Shown one piece after another: positions 34,350 to 45,787 of a stretch of DNA of 64,000 nt. The notes under the pieces are model-generated. The model worked only from the letters and a program-made list of their open reading frames with translations, was not told the DNA's origin and made no database searches. The DNA comes from Paulownia fortunei (taxonomy: Eukaryota; Streptophyta; Magnoliopsida; Lamiales; Paulowniaceae): positions 14,508,001 to 14,572,000 of the forward strand of contig CM033113.1 in assembly GCA_019321725.1 (NCBI GenBank), read 5' to 3'. Within the stretch, counting starts at the first letter, position 1. Each line of letters opens with the position of its first letter. The translations under genes and the position numbers were made by a program.

Positions 34350-34743
34350 CGAATTTTAGTCCAAAATAAATTTGGGCTCAATAGATATAACCCAATTGGT
34401 AAAATAAGTTAATACTGGGCTGAACTCTGATCCGAATTTTGGTGATCCATTTTGTGCAAATATTTAAATGATTTTTCTGCTATAATCAAGACTAAATTAG
34501 GCTAAGTTTCCAATAGAAAAGTTATACCTCTATCTCTTGCCTTTAAAATGAAATAAGTTTCAGGTCCATAGGGTTTTTGATCATGAAGTTATGCTCAAAT
34601 TACAAAAACTGCACAAGTTTGGATACATGCTTCCATTTATTCCCCAACACAAAACATTAATAAAATAATAATATTAACAAGAATAAAACAAGAAAATATA
34701 TAAAGAATTTGATATAAAAATATGTCAAAATATACACTTATCA
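34350..34743 (-). repeat. Element B 5' LTR, upstream part
   Basis: On the minus strand it starts TGATAAGTGTATATTTTGAC at 34743 and parallels the LTR A start at 18494, including a shared block around ACTTRTGCAGTTTT. It continues at 29758 beyond the two nested solo LTRs. Confidence 0.8.
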
Positions 34744-37230
34744 TTTACTAAACCTATATCATTTGCTTTAGTAAATATCATAAAATCATCAGCAAAGGAC
34801 AAATAGGATATAAGTAACCCTCCAGCCGCATATTGAATTTTAGTGTTATGAGCTAAAAGATTACTAACTCCTCCCCTTGATAAAACTTCAGAAGTAATAA
34901 CAAAAAAGACAGGAGATAAGGGATGCCCTTGCCTAAGACCTCTTGAAGATTTAAAAAAACATGTTGTACTACTACTGATAATAATTGAAGACTATGCATG
35001 AGCAATACAATTCTATACTAGTGAAATCCAGTGCTCACTAAATCCAAATCTTCTCAACATCACGTAGGTAAAATGGCATTGCACTTTATCATAGGCCTTA
35101 GCCATAACCAACTTGATAAGCATGTTTACATCTTTGCATTTATTATCCAATGAATGGACCATCTCTTGAGCTAATAAAGACTTCAGTTGTAGTTCTGCCT
35201 GGCACAAAACCACTCTGAGACTGGGAAATGAAGATGCAATAAGTGTAGCCAGTCTAGTCTGCAGCAGCTTGGAGAAAATTTTATACATAACATTACACAA
35301 ACTAATGGGCCTAAAGTCAGTCCATGTAGTAGGATGATCAATCTTTGGAATTAGGAAAATAGAAGTAGCCATAAAAATCCTAGAAAGAGGAATACCATTA
35401 AAAAAACTCTATGCAAACTTCAATCAAGTCTCCAGCAATAACATCCCAACAATGTTGCAAAAAAAAGGGAGGTAAATCCATCTAGACTAACAACACTATC
35501 TGGATTAATATTAAAAAAACTACATTTTTATTTCCTCAATAGATGGCACAAAACATAGGAAAGTATTATCCTAATAAAAAATACAAGGCTGGAGGAAATC
35601 TAATAAAGGAGATTCAGTTTGAACCTGTCCACCAGTTAGCAAATTCTAAAAAAAGTTGACAGCAAATAGTTAAATGAGATTTGGATCAATAATAAAGTTA
35701 CCTTCCTTTGTAATAGAATGTATGGCAGCTCTTAATATTTCCTTCTTAACTAATGAATGAAAGAATTAGTATTCCTTTCCCCTTCCTCAATCCATTTTCA
35801 AGTTGTTCTCTACCTCTAGAAAGATTCTTCAATGGATAGAGCTTTTACATAACATGCATATTTGTATTTCATATTCTCTCTTATGACATTTGAAGAATCA
35901 TCATCAAAAGTAGCTTCACTAAGCTCATATTCCAATTTAGCTGTTTTAGCTGCATCTACCACATGCCCTAAAACTTCTTTATCCCACTATTTAAGGTGGT
36001 TCTTAACAAGGAAAAGATTTTGCTGAAATCTATTGGTGCCTTTTGCTGACATAGGCATATTCCAAACCTATTGAGCAGACTCAAGGAAGGACAGATGCTC
36101 AGTCCAATAATTAAAGAATCTAAATGAGGCCTTACCATATTGGATGTGCTGCTGAAGTTGGACCAACTATAAATGATGATCAGAACATTTTCTTACATGA
36201 TGTATCACTCTTGTTTGCTAAAAAACATCCTACCAAGATGAAGATATCAAAACTCTATCTAGTCTCCCCCACTGTCTATCATTAGTCCAGTCATAAGGGT
36301 TGCCTTCTTAACCTATATCTTGTAGGCCATAATGCATGAATATTGAAGCAAAATCCACCATGGGCCTCACAAGCAGATGATTCTCTCTCCTTTCATTATC
36401 ATGTAATGTAACATTAAAATCTCCTCCAACCAGCCAAGGGGAATGATTACCAAAGACTGTCAAAGCATTCCACAAATCCATTCTTTCAATTCTAAAGCAT
36501 TTGGCTTATACAAATGAAAAATAAATATTAACATATAAAAATTTATTTGATGTTCACATGCATAAATTGCTCATGATCCATTACAATCTTGATGCCACCA
36601 ACTATAAAATAAAATAACCAGATTTTGTTTAAAAAATTGGATACAACTTCATCAAATCCAAAATTTTTGCACCATCATGTACCATGCAATTGAGACTTGG
36701 GCTACAATAAAACAAGTATTGTAGGTTGAAATTTTCAACAAAGTCTTTTAAAAACCCATTAAGAGTCTGAGTTTCTAATTCCATGCTCATTCCAAATATT
36801 CTAATCCATTATTAAGATAAAAACTGAGCAAATTCTAAAGAGGATTTGGACCTAGTCATAATCCTTTTAGGAGCTATCTTTTTCACCTATTTTTTGTTAA
36901 CTGAAGGCTATAGAGAGATACATTCAATATGGCCATCAACATTCTCTTGTGATAACAATTTCTGTATTAACTGTAATATTTATTGGAATAGACATAAGAA
37001 AACCTTCCTCATGCTAAGTCGATCCATCAACACAGGCTGTTGATCGTCCTCTATTTCTAGCAAACATTCAGACCTATTTTCACTGCACAAACCCCCATCA
37101 TTTAATCTAGCATCAATAGCAGGCCTTACATCCAATAAATGTGCTAATTGCTTCCATATGCTTACTAAGTTCACCTTCTTGTGAAATTAGATTTTCATTC
37201 CCCAATATAACCTGAGACAATTTCCTAGGG
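34744..37230 (-). pseudogene. LINE ORF2 remnant (endonuclease and RT)
   Basis: Minus-strand fragments of a plant L1-type ORF2. An endonuclease-like WWHQDCNG lies near 36590 and a GWLEEILMLH-type segment (GGDFNVTLH in the family) near 36440. RT block IFLIPKIDHPTTWTDFRPIS, LCNVMYKIFSKLLQTRLA lies at 35013-35372. QSGFVPGRTT lies near 35190, and FADDFMIFTKANDIG near 34780. The element is cut just after the FADD catalytic box by the start of element B's LTR. Many stops and shifts are present. Confidence 0.85.
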
Positions 37231-38228
37231 TTAAGGGTTAGAGTTGTTTATTTCTGACCCATCCCTAAATTGTAAAATTAGGGTTACCAACATTCGTATC
37301 AGTATTGTCGTCCAATTCACTAATTGTAACTATTTTTTTTTAAATTAACAACTCATCAATCAAGGGATCAATAAATTGCTCAGACCTATCTTTAGTTGGA
37401 TCATTAGAGTTTGGCGCACCTGGATCCATGACAATAACATCATCATTATTCCTCGAACCTTCACCTTTTTTTTGTCTCAACATGTTGAGTTCTGGATCTA
37501 TCAACTAGACATATTTTGAACTTTCTACATATTTTTTTTTTTTAATTTGTTTTCCAGCTTTGATCAATGTCTGCATATGTTCAGCCTCAGAAGATACCTT
37601 ATTCTTCTCTTTAGGTTTAGGTTTAGGGTTAGCATTAGCATAACAGTCTATATCCTTATGACCAAGCTATTTACAAGTTTTGCAAAAATACAAAGGATTC
37701 TCATAGATACTGTGCATTTTAATCACAACATCACCACAAATAAGAGCAATTTCTTCAATCCTTTTATTAGTTGAATCCAATTCCACACAAATCCTAGCAA
37801 TGCTAGGTCATATCTCATCAGCAGTGGTCTCATCCACTTTGAGAGGCTTCCCTACAAATAAAGCAATGTTAAAAAGATCCTATTTTTTGAACAAATGCAA
37901 AATTCATTCAGGCAACCCAATCTAAACTGGGGCGATGCTGGATTCAACCTTTGAATCAAAGTTTCAGGCCCACTTAAAAATTTACATAGGCATCCCATCC
38001 ATAAACTAGGTCTGCTTCATCTAGAGAGGAGTATAATCCTCAACATTAGAAAGTCATACGATAATGTGTTTGAAATTAATCAACCCTATGCTATATGCTC
38101 CTGAAAGCCCAAATCCATAATTTATATCGTAGCTTTAAAAATGGTGGGCAGATGTGTGTGAACTTTCTAATTAGTGAAAACTTATGTGATTGCCTATTTT
38201 TTAAAAGGTAAATTAGTCAAGCAACTAT
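37231..38228 (-). pseudogene. LINE ORF1 remnant (DUF4283 and zinc knuckle)
   Basis: The minus strand shows a DUF4283-like region: GLINFKHIIV, WIGLPE-like, LFNIALFVGKPLKVDETTAD, PSIARICVEL and EIALICGDVVI. Then comes a zinc knuckle, FCKTCKxLGHKDIDC, near 37660-37690, and a Lys-rich tail. ORF1 of plant LINEs encodes this RNA-binding chaperone. It lies directly upstream of the ORF2 remnant, so the two belong to one element. Confidence 0.82.
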
Positions 38229-38965
38229 GTTTTTTTTCTTTTTGTTAAAGATGTCTGTGCCTAGGGGGGTTTGACATAGACCCTTACTGGTTTATTCAAA
38301 TTAAATCAAAATTATTTTAAAGTAATTTTACAAAAAAATAAATTAGGAGTACTACTCCTTTACAAAATTAATGAAATCGAAAGTAAAAAAAATGCATCCT
38401 ATGTAGAAATAAAATTCCATGAAGCTCCTTAGGCACATTATGTTCAAACTACATTCCTGAAGAGCTATAATTGCAAGCATAATTGGCTATGAAATCAATT
38501 GCTTGATTCCTTCACGAAGAATAAGAGCAAATCTAATCTTTATTTGCCTTATCAACCAAAAAAAAATAATCTTGGCCAGTAGTGATTGAATCCTCCAATG
38601 TCCTTTACCTCATCTACAAATGAGATGAAGAACTTCCTGGGCAACCAATTCAACCCATACCTTAGTAAAACCAGCCCCATAGTGAAGTGAAAGCCCGTCT
38701 GCAATAGCTTTGATCTCAGCATAAGTGTTGGTGGAGGTTTCCAGGAAAGAAAAATATGCAAACTCTAATTTTCCAGCATGATTTCGCACCAGCCCACCTG
38801 CACCTAAATCTTCAGGGTTTCCTTTATAAGCTCTGTCCGTTTTGAGTTGGAGCCAGCAATGAACTATTTAACCCCAGTACTACTTGAATAGAAATTGAAA
38901 ACCCCCATATATTGGCAATGTGATAGTCCCCTTCCCAAAATTGTGATCCCAATAAGTTAGCCCTC
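38229..38965 (-). pseudogene. LINE 3' end: RNase H domain and poly(A)
   Basis: The minus strand reads LKTDRAYKGNPEDLGAGGLV, ETSTNTYAEIKAIADGL, VWVELVAQEVLHLI and GHWRIQSLLAKI, the C-terminal RNase H of plant LINEs. Catalytic Asp-Gly is changed to Asp-Arg. A T-rich plus-strand run at 38229-38246 is the poly(A) end. This is a different LINE copy, arranged tail-to-head with the one below 38228. Confidence 0.8.
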
Positions 38966-39192
38966 TGTGTTCTGTGGAGGTGTTCCAAGACTCAAAAAAT
39001 AATGCGGTGATGATTAATTGGAATTTCATTATATTATTGGGTTTACTATAATCATAGGGGTATACGTAGTGAAAAATTAAAATTTTATCAAATATAAATT
39101 GAACCCTTTTGATTCGAAAATGATTTTAACAATCGCATTTGTTCAAGTGAATATATGAACAAATATATTATTCGGATCATACCTTCCGTGCA
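38966..39192 (-). repeat. Copia LTR end fragment
   Basis: From about 39044 the sequence resembles 57916-58060, sharing a TTGGGTT start, the GGGG and AGTG(A/G)AAA spacing and an AT-rich continuation. 38966-39043 is unassigned. Confidence 0.45.
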
Positions 39193-39768
39193 CGTAATAG
39201 CCAAGCCTCACACTGCCCACTTGGCCAGTTTGATTCATGTATTATGTGTTAATTTTATATGCTACTTGCATTTCTATTGACATTGCATGATTTATTTCAT
39301 TTTATACGACATTCTTGAATATTAAACTTAATTCTGAAGCTCTTGCACAATAATAGTTTTTGAATTTCCTAATCTAAGTAGTTAATTTTATATTGAAATA
39401 AGAAGAAAATGAGGTTGATCAATATTGGATATAAATGGGATATATAGGTTATAATTTTGAAAGTGTTAAAAAGTGTTACTAGTAAGCTTATACGGTTTGA
39501 TTCGATTTCATAGTATTTCAAAATTATATACGGGTAAATTGCATATTTGGGACATTGGACATAAGATACTATGATTGAATGGTGATATTAAAATATTCAT
39601 TTATGTATAAGATTATATAATTTTTAATATGGATAATTATTCAAGAATCGGGTGACAATCAGGAAATGATGTAAGATTTATAATACATCAATTAAATAAG
39701 GTTAGTATACATTTAATATGTGGAATAAAGGTACATAGAAGGTTGTATTCGGTTATAGTTTCTAAGTG
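39193..39768 (+). repeat. Tekay/Del-like LTR, 5' fragment
   Basis: It starts CGTAATAGCCAAGCCTCACA and follows the other LTRs of the family for about 575 bp, then stops within GTTGTATTCGGTTATAGTTT and passes into copia LTR sequence. Confidence 0.75.
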
Positions 39769-41354
39769 ATCCATCACCTATCTAGCAGAATAAGTGAATA
39801 TCCTATACATTCCACGATCCTTGATTCAAAAATCTTTGGCCAAAGATGTATGAAATTGAACGAGGGTTCATCATGAGTCAATGTGACTAGGAATGGAATC
39901 TTAGTTATTAAGTTAATTAGGATTTGGACTGATAATCTATATCCTAGACTTAATTGTGAGATTAATTGATGGAAGGGCCGGACTTGCATGGTACTCGTAA
40001 CACTTAGAGTTTTTCTTTCTAATTCACCTAAGATTAGGTAGTCAAGGGGCACTGCTAGGTGCTTTCTCTTGACTTGTGAGATTCTTGGAATTAAAGATTT
40101 CAAGATTAATTAATTAATTAATTAAATTCATTAATCAAAATATTATTTATTCATTAAGTTGCAAGAGTTGAAACCTTACTGCGAGCTTAGTTGTGAACCT
40201 AATGGTCAAACACAATACGAGATGGATCACTTCTATCTACAATAATATCCAAGGAGTGGGATGAAGTTAATAAAAAGTTAAATTAATTCATCCTATTAAA
40301 TGATAAGAATATTTAATTGGACCTAATTAAGATTGGGGGCTCTTTGTAGTAAATTAATTATTTGATTGGATCAATTAATTAATGTGCTTTAAATTAATTT
40401 AATAGTTAAATTAATTTAACTAGTTTAAATAATGGAATTGTTGAAATTGGGACTCAATTAATTAGGTGGTCATGTGGAGACAATGAATTAATTGATTGGA
40501 TCAATTAATTAAGTTGGGTTTGGATTAATTGATAGATATCATTTAAGGCCTAAGTCCAAAGTTGATGGGCTCATAGGAGAAACCAATTAAAATCTTTGAT
40601 TGAGAATTAAAGATTCCATGTCTTAGATAGAAATCAATTAAGGTTTAGAATCTTAAGTGCAAAAGAAGTCAAAGACTCCTTATTTTAATGGAAAGAAATA
40701 AGATAAGAAGGAAAGAGATAGAGATAAGCTTGGAAAGGGATCAAATCCTAATCGGATTAGGATTGAAATACCTTGTATATAAGTGTACAAGGTGGGGGAT
40801 GAAATTTAAAGTTTTTTCAAGCTAAAATCGTCCACCCCTCTCTCTTTATCTCTTGGTCTTTTCTGTCACAATAAATTATTCCTTTTCATCAAAAGGGTCC
40901 ACCCTTTTGATATCAATTTAATTCTTCTATCACTGGTTGATTTAAGAATTGAATTCCACTCCCAAAATTCTAGTTTGAAATAAGAATTCAATATTTTGTA
41001 GCAGAAATGTTAAATTATGATCTTGCTCGGGTGTGGATACTAGTAGAAGGAAGACGCATGGATTCCTTAAGCAAATCAAAGTTTCTAATTAGGGGCTGAA
41101 GTTTCAAAAATATTTTGGAGTTCTTGCGAATAGTTTATGAGGTGGATAGCAATTCAAATTGCTACACAACCTACATCAACAGAAGTGCTTGTAAAGGTTT
41201 ACTCGCGAAACCTTTATTTTAAATTAAATGAAACATCTGGGTGTGAACTGATTAATCACATCAAATTTGGGCCTAGATGTATTCAATTGTTTATGCAAGA
41301 TAAAAAATTTTAAATATCCTCTTCCTTAAGTCCCGTAATATTGCGAACTCAACA
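39769..41354 (+). repeat. Ty1/copia LTR, 5'-truncated
   Basis: Homologous to 550-2043, including ATTCACCTAAGATTAG and the TTAATTAATTAATT block, and it ends GCGAACTCAACA at 41354. This pairs with the TGTTGGGTTCG end seen at 57916. TATATAAG lies near 40780. The ORF at 39774-40103 (minus) is a chance frame. Confidence 0.75.
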
Positions 41355-41985
41355 AGTACATATTTTATTAGTACAAGTTAAATATAAATGGAGTTAGGAA
41401 GGGTAATCTAGGATATTGTGGAATTGGAGGACTATATGGGGATGATCAAGGGGGTATGTTATTTGCTTTGGCTAAGTTTGTCTAGAATGCTACGAACACT
41501 AAAGCAGAATTGAGGGCGAAATAGAAAGGTTTGACATTGACTCAACAAAAAGGTTACAATAAGATTTAGACAGAGGCAGACTCTAATATAGCTTTATTAG
41601 TAATCCAACAGACTCATCAAGGGAATTAGAAATTGAAGCATACTTTAAGTAAGATTAGGAAGCTGTCCTAGCAAGTTAAACTAAAATGTTTTCATATATT
41701 TAGAGAAGAGAATGTAGTAGTGGATGCTCTAGCCAACCTTTCATGCCAAAAGGAATGTAACATGATATATTCTACCACTTACATGCTACTTAATGTTAGA
41801 GGTTTCTTTAATGTAGATTAGTTGAAAATTCCTTCTTTTAGATTAAAAAATATAAGGGAGTAGTACTCCTCATTTTTTTTTCTACATTTTATTATGTGAA
41901 TTTACTTTTAATATTTTTGATGCAGTAAATGGGTAGGGGTCCTTCCTAACCCCCCACCACCACAATGTGGTTTTGACAAAAAAAA
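41355..41985 (+). pseudogene. LINE 3' end: RNase H domain, 3' UTR and poly(A)
   Basis: Plus-strand translation with stops reads GGLYGDDQGGMLFALAKFV, NTKAELRAK, GLTLTQQKGYNKI, TEADSNIALLVIQQTHQGN, HIFREENVVVDALANLSC. This is the RNase H of plant LINEs, including the E and D catalytic contexts. The 3' UTR has GGGTAGGGGTCC and a C-run, and an A-run (41977-41985) ends it. Just after it comes TTCCTAG of a copia LTR. Confidence 0.82.
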
Positions 41986-42174
41986 TTCCTAGTAGCTTAA
42001 CTCGAAGATGAATAATTAGAAAATCCCTTCTCTAATTTCCATCCAACCTTAACCAATGACCTTGGAGTCAAGTACAGTGGAACACATAGGAGAATCACCT
42101 ATTCCTATAGATAGGTGAAGAATCTTTTGTTGGCCATTCATTAACCTTCGTATATGAAGATGATACATTCAACA
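41986..42174 (-). repeat. Copia LTR fragment (element C)
   Basis: On the minus strand the LTR begins TGTTGAATGTATC at 42174, next to a purine run at 42175-42188. It is cut at 41986 by the LINE poly(A). Similar to 55254-55390. Confidence 0.6.
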
Positions 42175-42720
42175 TAAACCCCTTATAATTATCATGCAAT
42201 CAGGAAATACATCAATATCTAACTTATCATGTACGAGGTTATAATGGTGCCTGAAGTCCAAGGATAAATTCTTGCACTATCGTAATAATAAAATTCCTAT
42301 TCGATAATAGAATAATTCCAATTGTGAATTTATAAGTGGGATAGTTCAGTGTAATTGTTCCCAACAAGCATCCGCATACATACACTAGTGTTTTCACACC
42401 AATGCCTATTAAATGAGGCATCCTTATTTTGAATCTGCATTATATGCACACGTTTTAGTGGGATCATTGATGTCCCATCTCAATGATTCTTAACTTGGAA
42501 TATTTTAAGACCACAATATTGGAGGCATATTCCGTGATCACCATCTTGTGCACGACCACACCCCATAGCTATGTGTGGTCGGGGGACTTCATCTAATTCT
42601 TACAATGATGAATTTAAGATAAAGATTATCATTTAATGATATTAAAATAAATAATATTGGTTCTACAAGAGTATAAGGATGACCAAATAATTGGCTCACC
42701 AAGCACTACTCTAACAATCT
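42175..42720 (-). mobile_element. Copia element C 3' noncoding region
   Basis: Minus-strand homologue of 1-437 and 59585-60130, lying between the RNase H remnant (42721 upward) and the LTR. No ORF is supported. Confidence 0.7.
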
Positions 42721-43094
42721 TCTTCTTGTCTTAGAGTTAATTGACCTAGTATTAAGGCCCATCTTCCCCAAGATATCTTTCAAATACTTATCTCAGGGGT
42801 TAAATCTATGAGTCTATTGTATTTTCTTCTAAGGAAAATCTTTCCACTCGACATTGCCTCTACCAATGATTCTTACATTTACCAGATAGCTAATATATTT
42901 CTATTTAGATCTTTTTATTAGACCTAGGCTTCTTTGCTTGCACAATAGCCTCGTTGTCATTGTTGTACTCCAATACTAGATCAACAATAGTGAAAACTAC
43001 TTCCAACACTTGGATATAAGTAAAGCATCACATACTATGATATATTCAACCATGGTGGTGGAATCCATGGTTGTCAAAAGTTTGGAACCTTTTT
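42721..43094 (-). pseudogene. Copia element C RNase H remnant
   Basis: The nucleotide sequence parallels 55446-55810, whose frame reads copia RNase H. It includes the complement of a DSTTMVE-type start near 43050 and CNNDNEAIVQ-like codons near 42960. A Tekay/Del LTR (43095-45787) splits the domain; its upstream part resumes near 45790. Confidence 0.7.
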
Positions 43095-45787
43095 GTCACA
43101 GCCTCCCAACAATATGTATAAATATATATATATATATAAACAACCTGTGCAACATAATTTGTACATGTATGCGTGTGTGTAACCCTTTTGTTTCTAGTTA
43201 GTTCAACAAAACATCGATAAAAGTAAAGTGCTTTCATATCTTGTAACACTGTATATACATAGGTAGTTATTAAAACATTAACCAAGTCTATCAAAAACAT
43301 CACAAACTCAAACTCTCTATCACAAAGGAGTATTGAATGTGATATACAGGATAAAGTCACTAATATAATACAACAACTGTAAAATCAAAAACACAACTCA
43401 TAAAATAGCCCAATAGGTCATTATCTAAGTACATTGATCTTTGAAAGCCTGTAGGAGCTACACTGCCAATCAGTAAACTAGAGGTCTCAAGTCTCACTAT
43501 GTTCACCAACAATGCTTGAACTACATGAGCTAATGCTCAATATATTAAAATCATGCATGGCAAGAGTATGATATAAAATCTCATGCAACTCATCTCTAAG
43601 ATAAAATGCTATAAATGTGTCAAATTTAAGTACTCATAAGCCCACCTACTTTGCATCGGATAGAGTTCTGAACAATATCAATAATCGCATGACCATAAAC
43701 AAATCAACTCAGTCCAAGGGCCATCTACTGGGATCACCAAAGGTCCACCCCCTGTCTTTTCCTGTGATCCTCCAGAAGTTTTCCCACTGGCACAGTCAAT
43801 AAGGGCACAGTTAAGTGGTCCACACTCTCATGACCACCAGAGACACACCCTATGTCAACCCCTATGATCCTCCAAGAAGTAACACTCCCGGCACCCCAAA
43901 ATATCACATAAGCATGCCTCGCATGCCTCGGTACACTAGTAGTGGCCAACTAAAATATTTTCTTTATGAAAATCATGTCTCAAATTGTAAAGTGCATGCA
44001 AGAACCTCCACTATACTCATATGATGTGCATGCACATGTAAATGCTCATGAATGGTATGTTCAATATGAAATGCAAGTCATCTTGCTCTCAACATGTTTC
44101 AAGAATTATAAAATTCTTAAGGTACACACTATACATGCTCATGAATGTTATGTTCAATATGAAATGCAAGTCATCTTGCTCTCAACATGTTTCAAGAATC
44201 ATAAAATTCTTAAAGTACACACTATACTTGTCATCCAGTCAATTTATATATCATCAACACATTAGGTATAAATGTTTCAAGACATACTATATTCATGCAT
44301 TGTAGTTGCAAATGGATCTTTACTTACCTTTCACTTGATTGGTGGCTTAGTCTAGATTTGTTTATTGTTCCTTTTCAATCTTAGATGTAAAATATCATGT
44401 AATATTACCCAACATCAAGCGCCATTCCCAATTTGGCAAGTTGAAAGCATAAAATATCATACTAAGACCTAAAACACGAAGTTATCTAGGTAACAATCAT
44501 GCTTTAATAAAGTAGAACCCAATCTAGTCCCTCAAAAACCTTAATTTCTCATCTTAGATACATGAAAAAATCATATAATTGAAGTACTATAACTGTAATA
44601 TCATGTACCTAATTGTTACCACTCAATAGCAACATGTCTAGGATGAAATATGCTAAGATATAAAATGGGACAAATTCACATTTTCATATTTTCTTGCTGT
44701 CCAATTTAGTTGCATGATAATTTTAACATCTGTAAGCATATCCAATCACTCCCAAATTTTTAACACACTTAGATAACATGTATATAAATGTAATAATATT
44801 GTATAATTGCCTAAAATCACTGATTTACCTCAGCAAAATCATCCTACTTATCACAACACAAAAACTGTAAGTTCTATCATGACAGTTTTGAGTGTCTCTT
44901 TAAATATCAAACCATATTTCAATTTATTACCTCTCCAAACTTACTTACATCACCTAAAATCATATCTAAACACATATATGGTGAAATATATAGATTTTAA
45001 TCAAGTTATTACACATATATAGAGCTTTAAAAACAAAACTAGCAAGTATATAGTTTCTGTCCCTGGTGATTTCTATTGCGATTTTGTAACTAAAAATCCA
45101 TCTTTTGTGGATTATAAGACTATAAATAATATATTAACATGATTATAACCATAATAGAAGCTTTAAAAATCATAAACCCTCAGAAAATTCAAGAACTTAA
45201 ATACAAAACATGAGTTAAGCTCGCCTGTGCACATATTTTAGCTTCTACTTGCTCCTCCTTACTTCCCTTTGCTTTCTTCATTTTTTTCTTTACCTAAAAT
45301 CACTTGAGAGCAACTTCTAAAATTTAATATGGAGGTTTGGGAGGTGAAATAGCTCAGAAAATGGTTTTTGGTCGTGGTTCAAGGATAGAAATGAAGAAAT
45401 GTTGAGGTGGTAGCTTAAGTTGGCAAAGGTTGAGATGTCAAGTGGTACTTCAAATCTGATATTGATCACACGTTATACAACTCTAATATAGTATTTTTCA
45501 ATATTTATTTATTGATTTACAACCTATTTTAATTTCTATACAATCGGATAATAAATGTTTGTCCTAATTTCTTAATCGTTCATTCGGTCTCTAAACCGAT
45601 TGACACACGATTCTTAAATGATTGTCTAGTTTACATTTATAAAATCCTATGCACATATAGACCTTGTAATATGATACTTAAATCACATTATATCATGTCC
45701 AATATCTCAAGTATATTAATTCATGGATGTATATTTTTAAAACACCTCGATCTAATTATATCGAATCATATAAGTTTACTAGTAACA
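43095..45787 (-). repeat. Tekay/Del-like LTR nested in copia element C
   Basis: Its low end reads TGTCACAGCC on the plus strand, a degraded form of TGTAACACCC. It then follows the LTR at 31644-34344 in reverse. The high end lacks the first roughly 250 bp of the LTR. It contains an exact 93-bp tandem duplication at 44042-44227 and a TA run at 43117-43138. The small ORFs inside are chance frames. Confidence 0.8.
44042..44227. repeat. 93-bp tandem duplication
   Basis: Two units starting ATGCTCATGAATG at 44042 and 44135 differ at only a few bases, so the duplication is much younger than the LTR around it. Overlapping frames read the same repeat twice. Confidence 0.92.

Larger units (their letters stand above)
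22741..34743 (-). mobile_element. Athila-like Ty3/gypsy element B (carries LOG; nested insertions)
   Basis: Minus-strand order: 5' LTR (34743 to 34350, then 29758 to about 28946), gag, protease, RT, RNase H, integrase, ORF X, LOG start. The 3' part of LOG, the noncoding tail and the 3' LTR are lost at a LINE junction. Two solo LTRs sit in the 5' LTR and a copia fragment sits in RT. The LTR start at 34743 abuts a LINE cut within RT (34744), so B may have inserted into that LINE. Confidence 0.82.

Noticed and set aside
39774..40103. A 109-residue minus-strand frame as a possible host gene
   Set aside because: It lies wholly within a copia LTR and has no recognisable domain.
43966..44305. Two overlapping frames of 87 and 99 residues with internal repeats
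   Set aside because: They only reflect the 93-bp tandem duplication inside an LTR and match no protein.
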